Assembly: GCF_010500835.1 (NCBI RefSeq) | Contig: NZ_JAAAMJ010000011.1 | Span: 62,001-126,000 of the forward strand | Direction of reading: 5' to 3' | Source: Aurantimonas aggregata | GTDB lineage: Bacteria > Pseudomonadota > Alphaproteobacteria > Rhizobiales > Rhizobiaceae | Length of the DNA: 64,000 nt | Shown: positions 1-8,597 of the stretch, one piece after another | How the letters are laid out: each line of letters opens with the position of its first letter | Position numbering within the stretch: the first letter of the stretch is position 1 | Program-made: the position numbers and the translations under genes | Notes under the pieces: generated by a model | Database searches by the model: none | The model's input: only the letters and a program-made list of their open reading frames with translations | What the model was told of the DNA's origin: nothing

Positions 1-862
1 GGTCGATCTCGGCCTGGTTGCGGCCGCGCGCCTGGTGGTTGGCGAAGCGCTCGTCGTCGGCGAGCTCGGGCTGGCCCATCAGCGCCGCCAGTCGCCGGAA
101 CAGGCTGTCCTGATTGGCGCCGATGATGATCATGTCGCCGTCGGCGGTCGGATAGGCATTGGACGGCGCGATCCCCGGCAGGAAGCTGCCGGAGCGCTCG
201 CGCACATGGCCGCCGCGGTCATATTCGGTGACAACGCTTTCCATGACCGACAGCACCGCCTCGTAGATCGAGGCGTCGACCATCTGCCCTTCGCCGGTAC
301 TGTGGCGGTGCTGGAGCGCCAGCAGCGCTCCCTGGAAACCGCTCTGGCCGGCCAGCGTGTCGCCAATCGACAGGCCGACGCGGACCGGCGGCCGGTCGGG
401 ATAACCGCCGAGATAGCGCAGCCCGCCCATCGCCTCGCAGACGGCGGCAAAGCCTGCCCGTTCCGCATAGGGTCCGGTCTGGCCGAAGCCGGTGACCCGG
501 ACCATGATCAGGCGGGGATTGATCGCCCGCAGGTCCTCGTAGCCAAGGCCCCATTCCTCCATCCGACCGACGCGAAAATTCTCGACGATGATGTCGGTGC
601 TAGAGGCAAGTTCCCGGACGATCGACTGGGCGGCGGGCTTGCGCAGGTCGAGGGTGAGCGATTTCTTGTTACGGGCGATGACCGGCCACCAGAGCGGGTT
701 GCCGTCAGCGTCGGTGCGGCCCCACTGGCGCATCGAATCGCCGCCCTGCGGCGGCTCGATCTTGACGACTTCGGCCCCGAAATCGGCAAGCAGCTGGCCG
801 CAGAACGGACCGGCGATCAGCTGGCCCATTTCAAGCACGCGTATGCCCTCGAGTGGCCTCAT
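1..862 (-). CDS. CoA-transferase family III (CaiB/BaiF), 3' end outside window
   Basis: The reading frame opens at an ATG at 862 on the minus strand and runs without a stop to the window edge, giving about 287 residues. The N-terminus (MRPLEGIRVLEMGQLIAGPF) is the usual opening of family III CoA-transferases. It continues with GAEVVKIEPP, GGDSMRQWG, the NKKSLTLDLR stretch and an ENFRVGRMEEWGLGYEDL segment, all in family order; the catalytic Asp region (GQMVDASIYEAVLS) follows. Such enzymes move CoA between organic acids in the cytoplasm; the acid cannot be told from sequence. It is divergent from a GntR regulator across a 208-bp gap that holds two matching palindromes, so that regulator probably controls it. 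Family members are about 390-410 residues, so roughly a quarter is missing. The family is sure, the substrate unknown. Confidence 0.93.
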   Translation of the reverse strand, partial: MRPLEGIRVLEMGQLIAGPFCGQLLADFGAEVVKIEPPQGGDSMRQWGRTDADGNPLWWPVIARNKKSLTLDLRKPAAQSIVRELASSTDIIVENFRVGRMEEWGLGYEDLRAINPRLIMVRVTGFGQTGPYAERAGFAAVCEAMGGLRYLGGYPDRPPVRVGLSIGDTLAGQSGFQGALLALQHRHSTGEGQMVDASIYEAVLSVMESVVTEYDRGGHVRERSGSFLPGIAPSNAYPTADGDMIIIGANQDSLFRRLAALMGQPELADDERFANHQARGRNQAEID

Positions 863-967
863 GCCGGCTCATCCTCCCCCGACGGCGCCGACGCGCCCTC
901 GCCTTGCAGTCGCGCCCTCCCGGCGCGGACGACACCGAACTGGCATCGTCACATCGAGGCTAGACGC

Positions 968-979
968 ATTGTATCCAAT
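968..979. promoter_or_regulatory. Candidate GntR operator, copy 1
   Basis: ATTGTATCCAAT is an imperfect palindrome (ATTG-nATn-CAAT) of the size bound by FadR/FCD-type GntR dimers. On the minus strand it sits just downstream of a perfect TTGACA (985 to 980), inside the presumed promoter of the CoA-transferase gene, so binding would block that promoter. A near-identical copy lies 63 bp away. Function is inferred from position and symmetry. Confidence 0.55.
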
Positions 980-1030
980 TTGTCAAACTGACGTCGGATA
1001 TCGGCATTTGAGGGGGACATATTGCAGTGC

Positions 1031-1042
1031 AATGTATCCAAT
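1031..1042. promoter_or_regulatory. Candidate GntR operator, copy 2
   Basis: AATGTATCCAAT differs from the first copy by one base and lies 63 bp from it, about six helical turns. It ends 28 bp before the ATG of the GntR gene, which suggests autoregulation and perhaps joint binding of both sites. Confidence 0.55.
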
Positions 1043-1070
1043 AACTAATGTCGGGCCTATGGGGACGTGC

Positions 1071-1754
1071 ATGACGGAACGGCGTCGGAACGCGAAGGAA
1101 CGGACGGTCGACCGCGTCTACGACAGCGTTCGGGAAGCCATTCTCGCCGGCGGTCACTCGGGCGAGGCACGGCTGACCGAGGAGATGCTGGCGGAGCGCT
1201 ACGGCGTCAGCCGGACACCGGTCCGCGCGGCGCTGCAGAAGCTGGAGAGCGACGGCTTCGTCGACATGATCCCGCGGGTCGGCGCCGTGGTGAAACGCCG
1301 GACGCTGGCGGAAGTGGCCGAGATCTACGAGGTGCGCTCGCTGCTGGAGAGCCACGCGGCCGGGCTGGCCGCGACACGCCGGCGCGACGAGGATGTCGAC
1401 ACGCTGAAGCGGCTGCAGGACGAGATGGACCGGATCGCCGGCAATGGCGACGTCGAGGGGCTGTCGACATTAAACCGCGATTTCCACACCGTCATCCTGG
1501 AAGCCAGCGGCAATCGCACGCTGACGGGGTCGACGACACGGCTGATGGAGATCGGCTTTTTGGTCCACACCTACGGCAATCTGGGCCGGCAGGACGTGGC
1601 GCGCAGCTTCACCGAACACCGCAACCTGATCGAGGCGATCGGCTCACGCGACGTCGAGTGGGCGGCGACGATCATGCGTGGCCACCTTCTCGGCACCCGC
1701 AACGCGCTCACGCAGATCATGAGCGAGAAGCGGGCCGCGGCAGCGGGTCCGTAA
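1071..1754 (+). CDS. GntR-family regulator, FCD subfamily
   Basis: A 227-residue cytoplasmic DNA-binding protein. The winged helix-turn-helix covers about residues 10-75, with the diagnostic LTEEMLAERYGVSRTPVRAA recognition segment. The rest is an all-helical FCD ligand-binding domain with the metal-coordinating pattern of the family (NRDFHTVIL, then EHRNLIEAI, then a final RGHLLGTRN helix). The start was placed at ATG 1071 (MTERRRN); in-frame ATGs at 1032 and 1059 are possible, but an ATG at 1032 would lie within the second candidate operator. The gene is divergent from the CoA-transferase and probably represses it until an organic acid or its CoA ester binds. The family is secure; the ligand is unknown. 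Confidence 0.9.
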   Translation: MTERRRNAKERTVDRVYDSVREAILAGGHSGEARLTEEMLAERYGVSRTPVRAALQKLESDGFVDMIPRVGAVVKRRTLAEVAEIYEVRSLLESHAAGLAATRRRDEDVDTLKRLQDEMDRIAGNGDVEGLSTLNRDFHTVILEASGNRTLTGSTTRLMEIGFLVHTYGNLGRQDVARSFTEHRNLIEAIGSRDVEWAATIMRGHLLGTRNALTQIMSEKRAAAAGP

Positions 1755-1802
1755 CGAAGCCTCTATCTGCGCCGACCGGTAGCCGGACGGCGCAGGGACG
1801 CG

Positions 1803-2231
1803 TCAGTTCTGCCGCTTGAAGGTCGTGGCAGCGACGACGGTCGAATCGCCGGTATGGGAATAGATCAGTTCCATCGTGTCGTCGTCGGCCAGAGCGCCGT
1901 CGATATGGCCGTCCGTATCCCGTGCGACGATCGATTTGCCGTCGAACCCGATGACGCCCATGAAGGTCTCGCTGCTCTTCGCCGAGGAGAAGGTGCCCCA
2001 GAAACGGCGTCCGTCCTGGCCTTCGACCGCCATCGTGAACTCCATTTCGCTGAGACGCGGCGCCGCCTCGCCGTCTTCATGATGCGCCGCGCTGCCGAGA
2101 AGGATCGTCTCGCTGGTGCCGACCCAGTTGCCCTTGAGATCCGGCAACGCAGTCGCGTCCTGCGCGGTGGCCGTGCCGAAGGGGGCTGCGACGGCGAACG
2201 TCACGAGCATGGCGGCTAGCAGATTTTTCAT
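1803..2231 (-). CDS. Small exported protein of unknown function
   Basis: A 142-residue protein with a clear Sec signal peptide (MKNLLAAMLVTFAVAAPFG, cleavage probably after the ATAQ stretch near residue 24). The mature part, about 118 residues, is rich in short alternating hydrophobic stretches (GNWVGTSETILLG, MEFTMAVEGQDGRRFWGTF, FMGVIGFDGKSIVARD, MELIYSHTGDSTVVAATTF), which suggests a small beta-barrel or lipocalin-like fold in the periplasm. No family was recognised. The stop is close to that of the convergent GntR gene. It lies downstream of the epimerase gene on the same strand, 227 bp away, so it probably has its own promoter. Confidence 0.75.
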   Translation of the reverse strand: MKNLLAAMLVTFAVAAPFGTATAQDATALPDLKGNWVGTSETILLGSAAHHEDGEAAPRLSEMEFTMAVEGQDGRRFWGTFSSAKSSETFMGVIGFDGKSIVARDTDGHIDGALADDDTMELIYSHTGDSTVVAATTFKRQN

Positions 2232-2458
2232 GTGGGTCTCCTCTGGCGAATGACTGGCAGTCGCCCGTTCGCCGTCGCCCGGCGGAGAAGTGCGGCACCA
2301 GCCTAATCACCTGCCGCGAGGGGAGTCCAGCGACCGACCCGTCAAGGCCCGTCATCCCCGGGAGTCTTCGCGACAAAGCATCGGAGCGCGATCGCTTGCA
2401 CAAGCGCGAACCAGGCGTCCCCCAGCGGCGAAAGGTCGTTGCCGGACAGGCCGCTTCC

Positions 2459-3343
2459 CTACCAGCCGATCTGCACGCTCCACGCGAAATCGCGGTTTTC
2501 GCCTGGCGCCAGGATCAGGATGCCCGGCTTGTCCCGGAACTCGCCGTCCCAGCCGACCGGGCTGGCCATGGAAAACCATGGCTCGATGCACAGGAACGGC
2601 GCGCCGCCCGGCTTCGACCAGATGCCGAGATCAGTGTAGCCGTCCCAGGCAATCGTCAGCGCCCGGACGACGCTGCCGTCTTCGGCCTGCGCCACGAAGC
2701 GGACGCTGCGGCTGGCGACGCCGGGCATCACCAGCGCGTCCCGCTCGAACAGCGCTTCCGTCAGGGGTAGCGTCCGACCATCGAAGGGGAGCGGCTTCGC
2801 CTCCCCCAGAAGGCCGCCCTCGACGGCAAGCGCGCCCCCTGTTTCCGGGGCCTCGAACACGATCACATGGTCGGTCCTGGCGACGCCGTCGGCCAGCGGC
2901 CAGCGAAACCCCGGATGGGCACCGACGCCGCACGGGAGCGCGTCTTCGCCGGGATTGTTGACGGTGCTGGTGACCGTCAGCGTGTCGGCAGTGATGGCGA
3001 ACGTAACATCCAGCACGAACGGAAAGGGAAACATCTGCCGCGTCTCGGCATCGGCCTCGAGCCGGAGTACCGCGCGCGCCGCCGAGCGTTCGATCCAGGC
3101 GAAGCGGCGATCGCGGGCAAAGCCGTGCTGGCCGATCGGGTACGCGCGTCCGTCATGGCGTAGCGTGTCGCCGGCGAGCCTGCCGACGATCGGAAACAGC
3201 ACCGGCGCATGGCGCGGCCATTCGGGACCTGCCTGCCACAGCAATTCTTCGCCGGCAGCGTCCCGGAGGCTGACGAGTTCGGCGCCATGGTCGCTGATCA
3301 CGGCGCTGATGCCGCCCGCCGTCATCTCGTGCGTCTCGCTCAC
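2459..3343 (-). CDS. Aldose 1-epimerase family protein (LacX-like)
   Basis: A 294-residue protein of the galactose-mutarotase fold. Family marks are the early PIVGRLAGDTLRHDGRAYPI segment, the QHGFARDRRF motif with the conserved His near residue 90, and GAHPGFRWPL with the second conserved His. It would interconvert anomers of a free or phosphorylated sugar in the cytoplasm. A GTG start at 3343 was chosen because GAGGGAG lies 6-7 bases upstream; the upstream in-frame ATG at 3400 has no comparable site. The gene is 87 bp downstream of the cyclase gene on the same strand and could be cotranscribed. The family is secure, the sugar unknown. Confidence 0.88.
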   Translation of the reverse strand: MSETHEMTAGGISAVISDHGAELVSLRDAAGEELLWQAGPEWPRHAPVLFPIVGRLAGDTLRHDGRAYPIGQHGFARDRRFAWIERSAARAVLRLEADAETRQMFPFPFVLDVTFAITADTLTVTSTVNNPGEDALPCGVGAHPGFRWPLADGVARTDHVIVFEAPETGGALAVEGGLLGEAKPLPFDGRTLPLTEALFERDALVMPGVASRSVRFVAQAEDGSVVRALTIAWDGYTDLGIWSKPGGAPFLCIEPWFSMASPVGWDGEFRDKPGILILAPGENRDFAWSVQIGW

Positions 3344-3430
3344 TGTCTGCTCCCTCTTGCGTTCCGTTGCCGGTCGAGATCGGAGCGAGCGTCCAGGCAA
3401 AGCCCGACCGACCGGTCCGCGCGGCCTTCT

Positions 3431-4693
3431 CTACTCGGCGGCGCCGACCAATGGCAGCTCTTCCGTCGACGCGACGGCGGGGTCGCCGACAAGGCCGAAG
3501 ACCTCCATCTCCTCGCCGAAGCCGCGCAGCGGATACGCGCCGATGCTTTCGAAGGCCGTGGGGTTGTTGGCGATCTCGGCGAAAGCCTTCGACAGGAGGA
3601 CGGGTCGCTTGACCGTCTTGGTCAGGTTCTCGAGGCGCGCCGCGGCGTTGACGGCCGGTCCGATGACGGTGAAGTCCAGCCGCCCGCGCGAGCCGATATT
3701 GCCGTACATCACTTCTCCCGCATGGATGCCGACGCCGTAACGCAGCACCGCGCGACCGTGGCGGTGGTGCTCGGCGTTGAGGATCCGCATCGATTCCCGC
3801 GCCTCGCCGACGGCCTGGATCAGGTCGTCGCAGGCGGTCGGCCGGTCCAGCGGAAAGATCGCCAGCAGGCCATCACCGACGAATTTCAGGATCTCGCCAC
3901 CGCGGCGTTCGACCGGCTCGCAGATCGCGTCGAAATACTCGTTGAGGAGGTCGATGACGTCGTCGCGCGGCCAGAGTTCGGAAATGCCGGTGAAGTCGCG
4001 CAGGTCGCAGACCATGATCGCCGCCGATACGCTGCGGCCGGCGCCCCGGGTGATCGCGCCGGCGAGGATCTCGTCGCTCGCGTGCGGTCCGACATAGGTT
4101 TCCAGCAGCGTGCGCGCGAGGCGGTTCTTCAGCCGGATTTCGCTGACCAAAGAAAAGGCCGGCAGCAGATCCTGAAGGAAGGCAACGTCCTCGGCCGTCA
4201 GCCCTCCCGGCACGTCGGTGGCGAAGGTGATGACGTGGCGGCGGCCGAGCGTGTGCTCCAGCGGCCAGGCGACGTAGTCGGTCAGGCCCTCCGCCCGCAA
4301 CTGCGCGAACAGCGAATACTCGCCGGCCTCGGGCGGCAGGGTCAACTGGCGGCGAACCTCCGGCGCCCCGCGATGGACCTCGGCGACGGGGCTGTCGAGA
4401 TATTCCGGGCTTTCCATTGCGCCGTGCTCATAGGTCAGGATCTCGGCTTCCGCCATGCCGTTGCGCCAGAGGATCCGTGCGCCCAGCCATTGCGGATGCT
4501 GGATGCGGAACTGCAGGGTGGCGCGCACGATCGGGATCCCGGCGGCCCGCAACCGGTCGCACAACTGCAGGAAAATCCTGTCCGCGAAACGCTCGTCGCG
4601 GGTGCCGAGCATCAGCCAGTCGAGAATTCGCGTCCGGTGCAGCGGCCACTGGCCGGGTTCGCGCAATGAAGGTGCCATGCGTTCCGTGTCCAT
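3431..4693 (-). CDS. Class III adenylate/guanylate cyclase
   Basis: A 420-residue protein. The C-terminal half is a class III nucleotide cyclase domain: the first metal Asp in AIMVCDLRDFTGIS (about residue 230), the dimer-arm GGEILKFVGDGLLAIF with the second metal Asp, and DFTVIGPAVNAAARLE, which carries the transition-state Asn and Arg region. The N-terminal 210 residues lack membrane segments and resemble the cytoplasmic sensor module often attached to rhizobial cyclases. It makes cAMP or cGMP from the triphosphate; base specificity is not assigned. The DFTVIG segment has Asp at a substrate-selecting position, as in many adenylate cyclases. An ATG at 4693 is used; MAPSLRE, five codons on, is an alternative. 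Confidence 0.92.
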   Translation of the reverse strand: MDTERMAPSLREPGQWPLHRTRILDWLMLGTRDERFADRIFLQLCDRLRAAGIPIVRATLQFRIQHPQWLGARILWRNGMAEAEILTYEHGAMESPEYLDSPVAEVHRGAPEVRRQLTLPPEAGEYSLFAQLRAEGLTDYVAWPLEHTLGRRHVITFATDVPGGLTAEDVAFLQDLLPAFSLVSEIRLKNRLARTLLETYVGPHASDEILAGAITRGAGRSVSAAIMVCDLRDFTGISELWPRDDVIDLLNEYFDAICEPVERRGGEILKFVGDGLLAIFPLDRPTACDDLIQAVGEARESMRILNAEHHRHGRAVLRYGVGIHAGEVMYGNIGSRGRLDFTVIGPAVNAAARLENLTKTVKRPVLLSKAFAEIANNPTAFESIGAYPLRGFGEEMEVFGLVGDPAVASTEELPLVGAAE

Positions 4694-4963
4694 TACGGCT
4701 TCCCATCGTCATCCGGCATGATTGCGCCTGCCCCGACACGCCCTCGCCGCCGCGACAGCTCTTTTGGCTGGCGGGTGCGAGAACGGCTTGCGAGCAATAT
4801 GGTGCAGTAGCGAGTCGAGCGATAACATGAACGTTTGATGACGGGAATCCGCCCGCCCGAGCCTGGGCCCGTCATCCAGTAGCGATGACGTGAGCCACCG
4901 GCGTTCTTGCCCTGGAGGCCGATCGGCGTATCTCCGGCCCACCCGCAAGCCAGGAGTCTTTCG

Positions 4964-5981
4964 ATGCGTGCCATCGGCTACCAGCAATCCCTTCCGATCA
5001 CCGACGAGCGCGCGCTGCTCGATCTCGACCTGCCGCGTCCCGATCCCGGCCCGCACGACCTGCTCGTCGCGGTGCGGGCGGTCTCGGTCAATCCGGTCGA
5101 CACCAAGGTGCGCATGCGGGCGCAGCCGGAAACGGGCCAGTCGAAGGTGCTCGGATGGGACGCCGCAGGTATCGTCGAGGCCGTCGGGTCGGCGGTGACG
5201 CTGTTCCAGCCGGGCGATGCGGTCTACTACGCCGGCGCCCTGCAGCGGCCCGGCACCAACGCCGAGTATCACCTCGTCGACGAGCGGATCGTCGGCATGA
5301 AGCCCGCTTCGCTCAACGACGCGGAAGTCGCGGCGCTGCCACTGACGGCGCTGACTGCCTGGGAGGCGCTGTTCGACCGGGCTGGACGTCGCCCGCCCGG
5401 TGAACGGTGCGGTCCCGGCGATCCTGATCGTCGGCGGCGCCGGCGGTGTCGGCTCGATCGCCATCCAGCTGGCACGGACGCAGACCGACCTCACCGTCAT
5501 CGCCACCGCCTCCCGTCCGGAGACACGCGAATGGTGCCTCGCGCTCGGCGCACATCACGTCATCGACCACAGCAAGCCACTGGCGGCCGAGATCGAAGCG
5601 CTCGGCATCGGCAGTCCGGCCTTCGTCTTCTCGACCACCCAGACCGACCGGCATCTCGCCGAGATCGCCCGGCTGATCGCACCGCAGGGCCGGTTCGCCT
5701 TGATCGACGATCCGGCGACGCTCGACGTGTCGCTGCTCAAGCAGAAGAGCGTGTCCCTGCACTGGGAGTTCATGTTCACCCGCTCGATGTACGAGACGGC
5801 GGACATGGCGCGCCAGGGCACCATCCTCAACGAGACCGCCCGTCTGATCGACGCCAAGGTGCTGCGCACGACACTCGCCGAGCGGCTCTCTCCCATCGAC
5901 GCCGCCAATCTGCGCGCGGCGCACCGGCTGATCGAGAGCGGCCGCGCCAAGGGCAAGATCGTCCTGGAAGGCGGGGAATAG
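4964..5981 (+). pseudogene. Zinc-type alcohol dehydrogenase/quinone oxidoreductase with a frameshift
   Basis: The gene opens at ATG 4964 after AGGAG and encodes MRAIGYQQSLPITDERALLD, the SVNPVDTKVR motif and PLTALTAWEALFDR in one frame. At 5379-5381 a run of three G breaks the frame. Removing one G restores LDVARPVNGAVPAILIVGG, then GAGGVGSIAIQLAR and the rest of an MDR-superfamily NADPH domain to the stop at 5981. The repaired protein would be 338 residues, the full family length, ending in AHRLIESGRAKGKIVLEGGE. These enzymes reduce quinones or enones with NADPH. Both halves keep intact family motifs, so the shift is either very recent or a sequencing error in a G run. As written, the product would be cut off after the catalytic domain. 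Confidence 0.9.
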
Positions 5982-6075
5982 CCAGCCCGGGCACAAGGCT
6001 CGAAACCATCTCCCTGCGGTCCCGGTCCGAGCCCGCGGGGAGAGCAAAGGACCCGCCGGGCGGACGTCGCTTCAA

Positions 6076-8217
6076 TCAGGCCGTGTTGGCGGCCGGTTCG
6101 GTGGCGGCGTTACGCCGGCGAACCAAGTCGCTTGCTGCCGCCGCGTTCTCGTCGTCATTGCCGCCCGATACCTGCACGGTGGAAACGGCGATCTTGATGC
6201 CGTTCTCGGCGAAGGCCTTCTTGATCATCAGGAGCGCCTTGCGCTTGATGACGAACTGCTCGCCCGGCTTGGTCATCATCTTCATCCGCAGCACCACCGC
6301 GTAGTCGCCGAAACTGTCGACCCCCTGCATCTTCAGCGGCTCGATGATGCTCGGCGCAAACTCCGGATCGTCGGCGAGTTCCAGCCCGATCTTCTTGATG
6401 ATCCTGCGGGCGAGGTCGATGTCTGAATCGTAGGTGACGTTAATCACCATCTTGTCGATCACCCAGTCGCGGCTCATGTTCTGGATCGCGCCGAGGTCGC
6501 CGAAGGGCACGGTGTAGACCGGGCCGCGATGGTGCCGGAGCCGCACCGAGCGCAGGCTGAACGACTCCACCTTGCCCTTGTAGCCGCCGCTCTGGATGTA
6601 CTCGCCGACGCGGAACGCATCGTCGAGCATGTAGAAGATGCCGGCGAGGAAATCCTTGACGACGGTCTGCGAACCAAGGCCGATCGCCACGCCGAAGATA
6701 CCGGCGCCAGCGATCAGCGGTCCGATTGCGATGCCCATTCCCGACAGGATCGTCAGGATGGCGACGACCAGGATGAAGGTCGCCAGCGTGTTGCGGAAGA
6801 TCGGCAGCAGGGTGCGCACCCGCGCCCGGTGCACGGCTGCTTCGGGATCGTCGTCGTCCTCGCTGGCAGCGGCATCGAGCTTGCGGGCGATGAACACCTT
6901 GGCGAGGTTCCAGAGAAGGTCGGCGACGAGCAGGATGATGATGCCGTGTAGAATGCCGATCGCCAGGCGCTGCAGCACGTCGTTCGGAGCCGACATGATC
7001 GGGCTGAAGCGCCAGACCGAGGCAAGCCAGCCGACCGCCAGGGCAATGACCAGCGCCCTGATGCCGCGCACGATCAGGACGTTGGTCAGCGCCTGGGTCA
7101 GCGTCGCCTCGCCCCTGCGCGCGGCCACCGTCTGGGCGGCATGGCCGGCATTGGCGATGAGCCGCGGCAGGACCAGCGCGTAGAGGCCGATCCACAAGGC
7201 GCCGAACATGCCGACGGCCCACAGCAGCCAGAGGCCGACCAGGTAGAGGGTCAGCAGCCAGTTCCGGCTGGTGCCATGAAGGGGATCGGCATCCGGCCGA
7301 CGCCAGACGGTCTCGACGGCGATGCCCAGCAGGCCGAGGCCCCACGCAAGGGCCGCCAGTCTGACAACATCGGTGGTGAAGCCCAGCGCCGGCATGACGC
7401 TGAGGGTCCCCCAGACCAGCAGCCCGTAACCGGCACCAAGCGTCAGACGGCGTTTCCAGAAGCCCGCCGAAGCAGCACTGACCGGCAGGATGCGCGGCAC
7501 GCGACGGACCTCCGTGCTCAAGCCGGGCCCGGCTACTGGATCGGGCGCCAGCAGGACTCGCAGGGAAACGATCACGAGGCGAATCAGGATGACCGCGACG
7601 AGATAGGTCAGCACCATCTTCCGCAACAGCGGTGGCCAGTCCAACGCGAGGAAAAGACCGGTGCTGGCCACGCCGAAGACGACGAGCGGGACAAATTGCG
7701 ACACGAACCCGACGGTCAGTCGGGTTTGATCGAGGACCGCTCCGCCGGTCGGCGTTGCACGGCGACGAACAAGGCGCCCGACGAGCCGTTCCGCCGCGTA
7801 TCCGAAGCCGATCAGGAGCGCGAGAATGGCAAGGCCCCTGCCGGGGTTGCCGGCATTGACGTCGCGCGCAACGACGGCGGCGGCGCGCTCGAATTCAGCC
7901 GGGATCCGCGGGATCGCGGCGATCAGATCGGCAAGGCGGGCGCGATACAGCGCCTCCCACTCGCCGATGACGGTGGCGATCGAGTCATCCTCCGGCTCAG
8001 CTGCCGGCAGATTCCTCGCCTCCAGCCAGCCGCGTACGTCCGGATCGTCGAGAAGCTGCAGCAGCTGCTCGACCTTCTGCGGCGCGACGCTCGTGGTCTG
8101 CGCGGCGGGTGCCGGGGCCTGCTGTGAGGAGGGGGAGGACGTTCCGACAAGGACCCAAAGCAAGACCAGAAAGGCCCGGCAGAACCCGCCTTGCATGATC
8201 GGCGTCAGGACCGTCAC
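6076..8217 (-). CDS. Large MscS-family mechanosensitive channel
   Basis: A 713-residue inner-membrane protein. An N-terminal signal or anchor segment (RAFLVLLWVLVGTSS) is followed by a periplasmic region of about 110 residues and then a series of hydrophobic helices between residues 125 and 490. The MscS pore and beta domain follow: pore-helix segment GIAIGPLIAGAGIFGVAIGL, then GSQTVVKDFLAGIFYMLDDAFRVGEYIQ, the beta domain (VESFSLRSVRLRHHRGPVYTVPFGDLG) and the lower alpha/beta cage to about residue 690. It would open under membrane tension after osmotic downshock. It stands alone, divergent from the TRAP operon. The start could be the ATG at 8217 or the Met at codon 8. Members with added helices of this length are common in Alphaproteobacteria. 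Confidence 0.93.
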   Translation of the reverse strand: MTVLTPIMQGGFCRAFLVLLWVLVGTSSPSSQQAPAPAAQTTSVAPQKVEQLLQLLDDPDVRGWLEARNLPAAEPEDDSIATVIGEWEALYRARLADLIAAIPRIPAEFERAAAVVARDVNAGNPGRGLAILALLIGFGYAAERLVGRLVRRRATPTGGAVLDQTRLTVGFVSQFVPLVVFGVASTGLFLALDWPPLLRKMVLTYLVAVILIRLVIVSLRVLLAPDPVAGPGLSTEVRRVPRILPVSAASAGFWKRRLTLGAGYGLLVWGTLSVMPALGFTTDVVRLAALAWGLGLLGIAVETVWRRPDADPLHGTSRNWLLTLYLVGLWLLWAVGMFGALWIGLYALVLPRLIANAGHAAQTVAARRGEATLTQALTNVLIVRGIRALVIALAVGWLASVWRFSPIMSAPNDVLQRLAIGILHGIIILLVADLLWNLAKVFIARKLDAAASEDDDDPEAAVHRARVRTLLPIFRNTLATFILVVAILTILSGMGIAIGPLIAGAGIFGVAIGLGSQTVVKDFLAGIFYMLDDAFRVGEYIQSGGYKGKVESFSLRSVRLRHHRGPVYTVPFGDLGAIQNMSRDWVIDKMVINVTYDSDIDLARRIIKKIGLELADDPEFAPSIIEPLKMQGVDSFGDYAVVLRMKMMTKPGEQFVIKRKALLMIKKAFAENGIKIAVSTVQVSGGNDDENAAAASDLVRRRNAATEPAANTA

Positions 8218-8597
8218 TGCCGTGGCCTCCGCGACGAGGGAAGTGATCCAGATTACGGCTGGCTTCGGCGCTCGGCAAGGGATGCCTTCGGTCAGGTCTG
8301 ATCAAGCACGACGCGGACCCTGCGCGCCGAGGGCAGAGCAAGCGATCCCCCGGCAGGGTCTATGACGATAAAAAGTGCATGACGATCATTTAGGCAATTG
8401 ACAGCTCCCGAACGCTCCGCTTCACTTACTTCCATGTTAGTAAGTGCCTGCCAGACGCCTCCGAAGCGGCCGGAACCATGGGTTGGACCTCGGTCACCAA
8501 TCCACCGCGCACGCCCGGATGCCTTGCCAGCGTCACCTGCTTGCAGCGCCGGACGCGCGCTCGTCGTCAGCCTCTTCACCGCGACAAGGAAGTTTCC
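8218..8597. other. Divergent intergenic region, 380 bp
   Basis: No gene was recognised between the MscS-type channel and the TRAP binding protein. The right half holds the promoter-like TTGACA and the palindrome listed separately at 8398-8446. The final 150 bases before the ATG at 8598 form a leader with no other clear signal apart from AAGGAAG, the ribosome site. Confidence 0.6.
8398..8446 (+). promoter_or_regulatory. Promoter -35 box and palindromic operator of the TRAP operon
   Basis: A perfect TTGACA lies at 8398-8403. Seventeen bases on begins a 24-bp palindrome, CACTTACT (8423-8430) and AGTAAGTG (8439-8446), with an 8-base centre whose inner CATG is also symmetric. It overlaps the expected -10 position, where the match to TATAAT is poor (TTCACT). 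Size and symmetry fit a TetR-family operator, and a TetR gene closes the same operon at about 14 kb. Binding is inferred. Confidence 0.55.

Noticed and set aside
3209-4669. A 486-residue open frame opposite the nucleotide cyclase gene
   Set aside because: Antisense shadow; composition is Gly/Arg/Asp-rich with no domain, while the other strand carries complete cyclase motifs.
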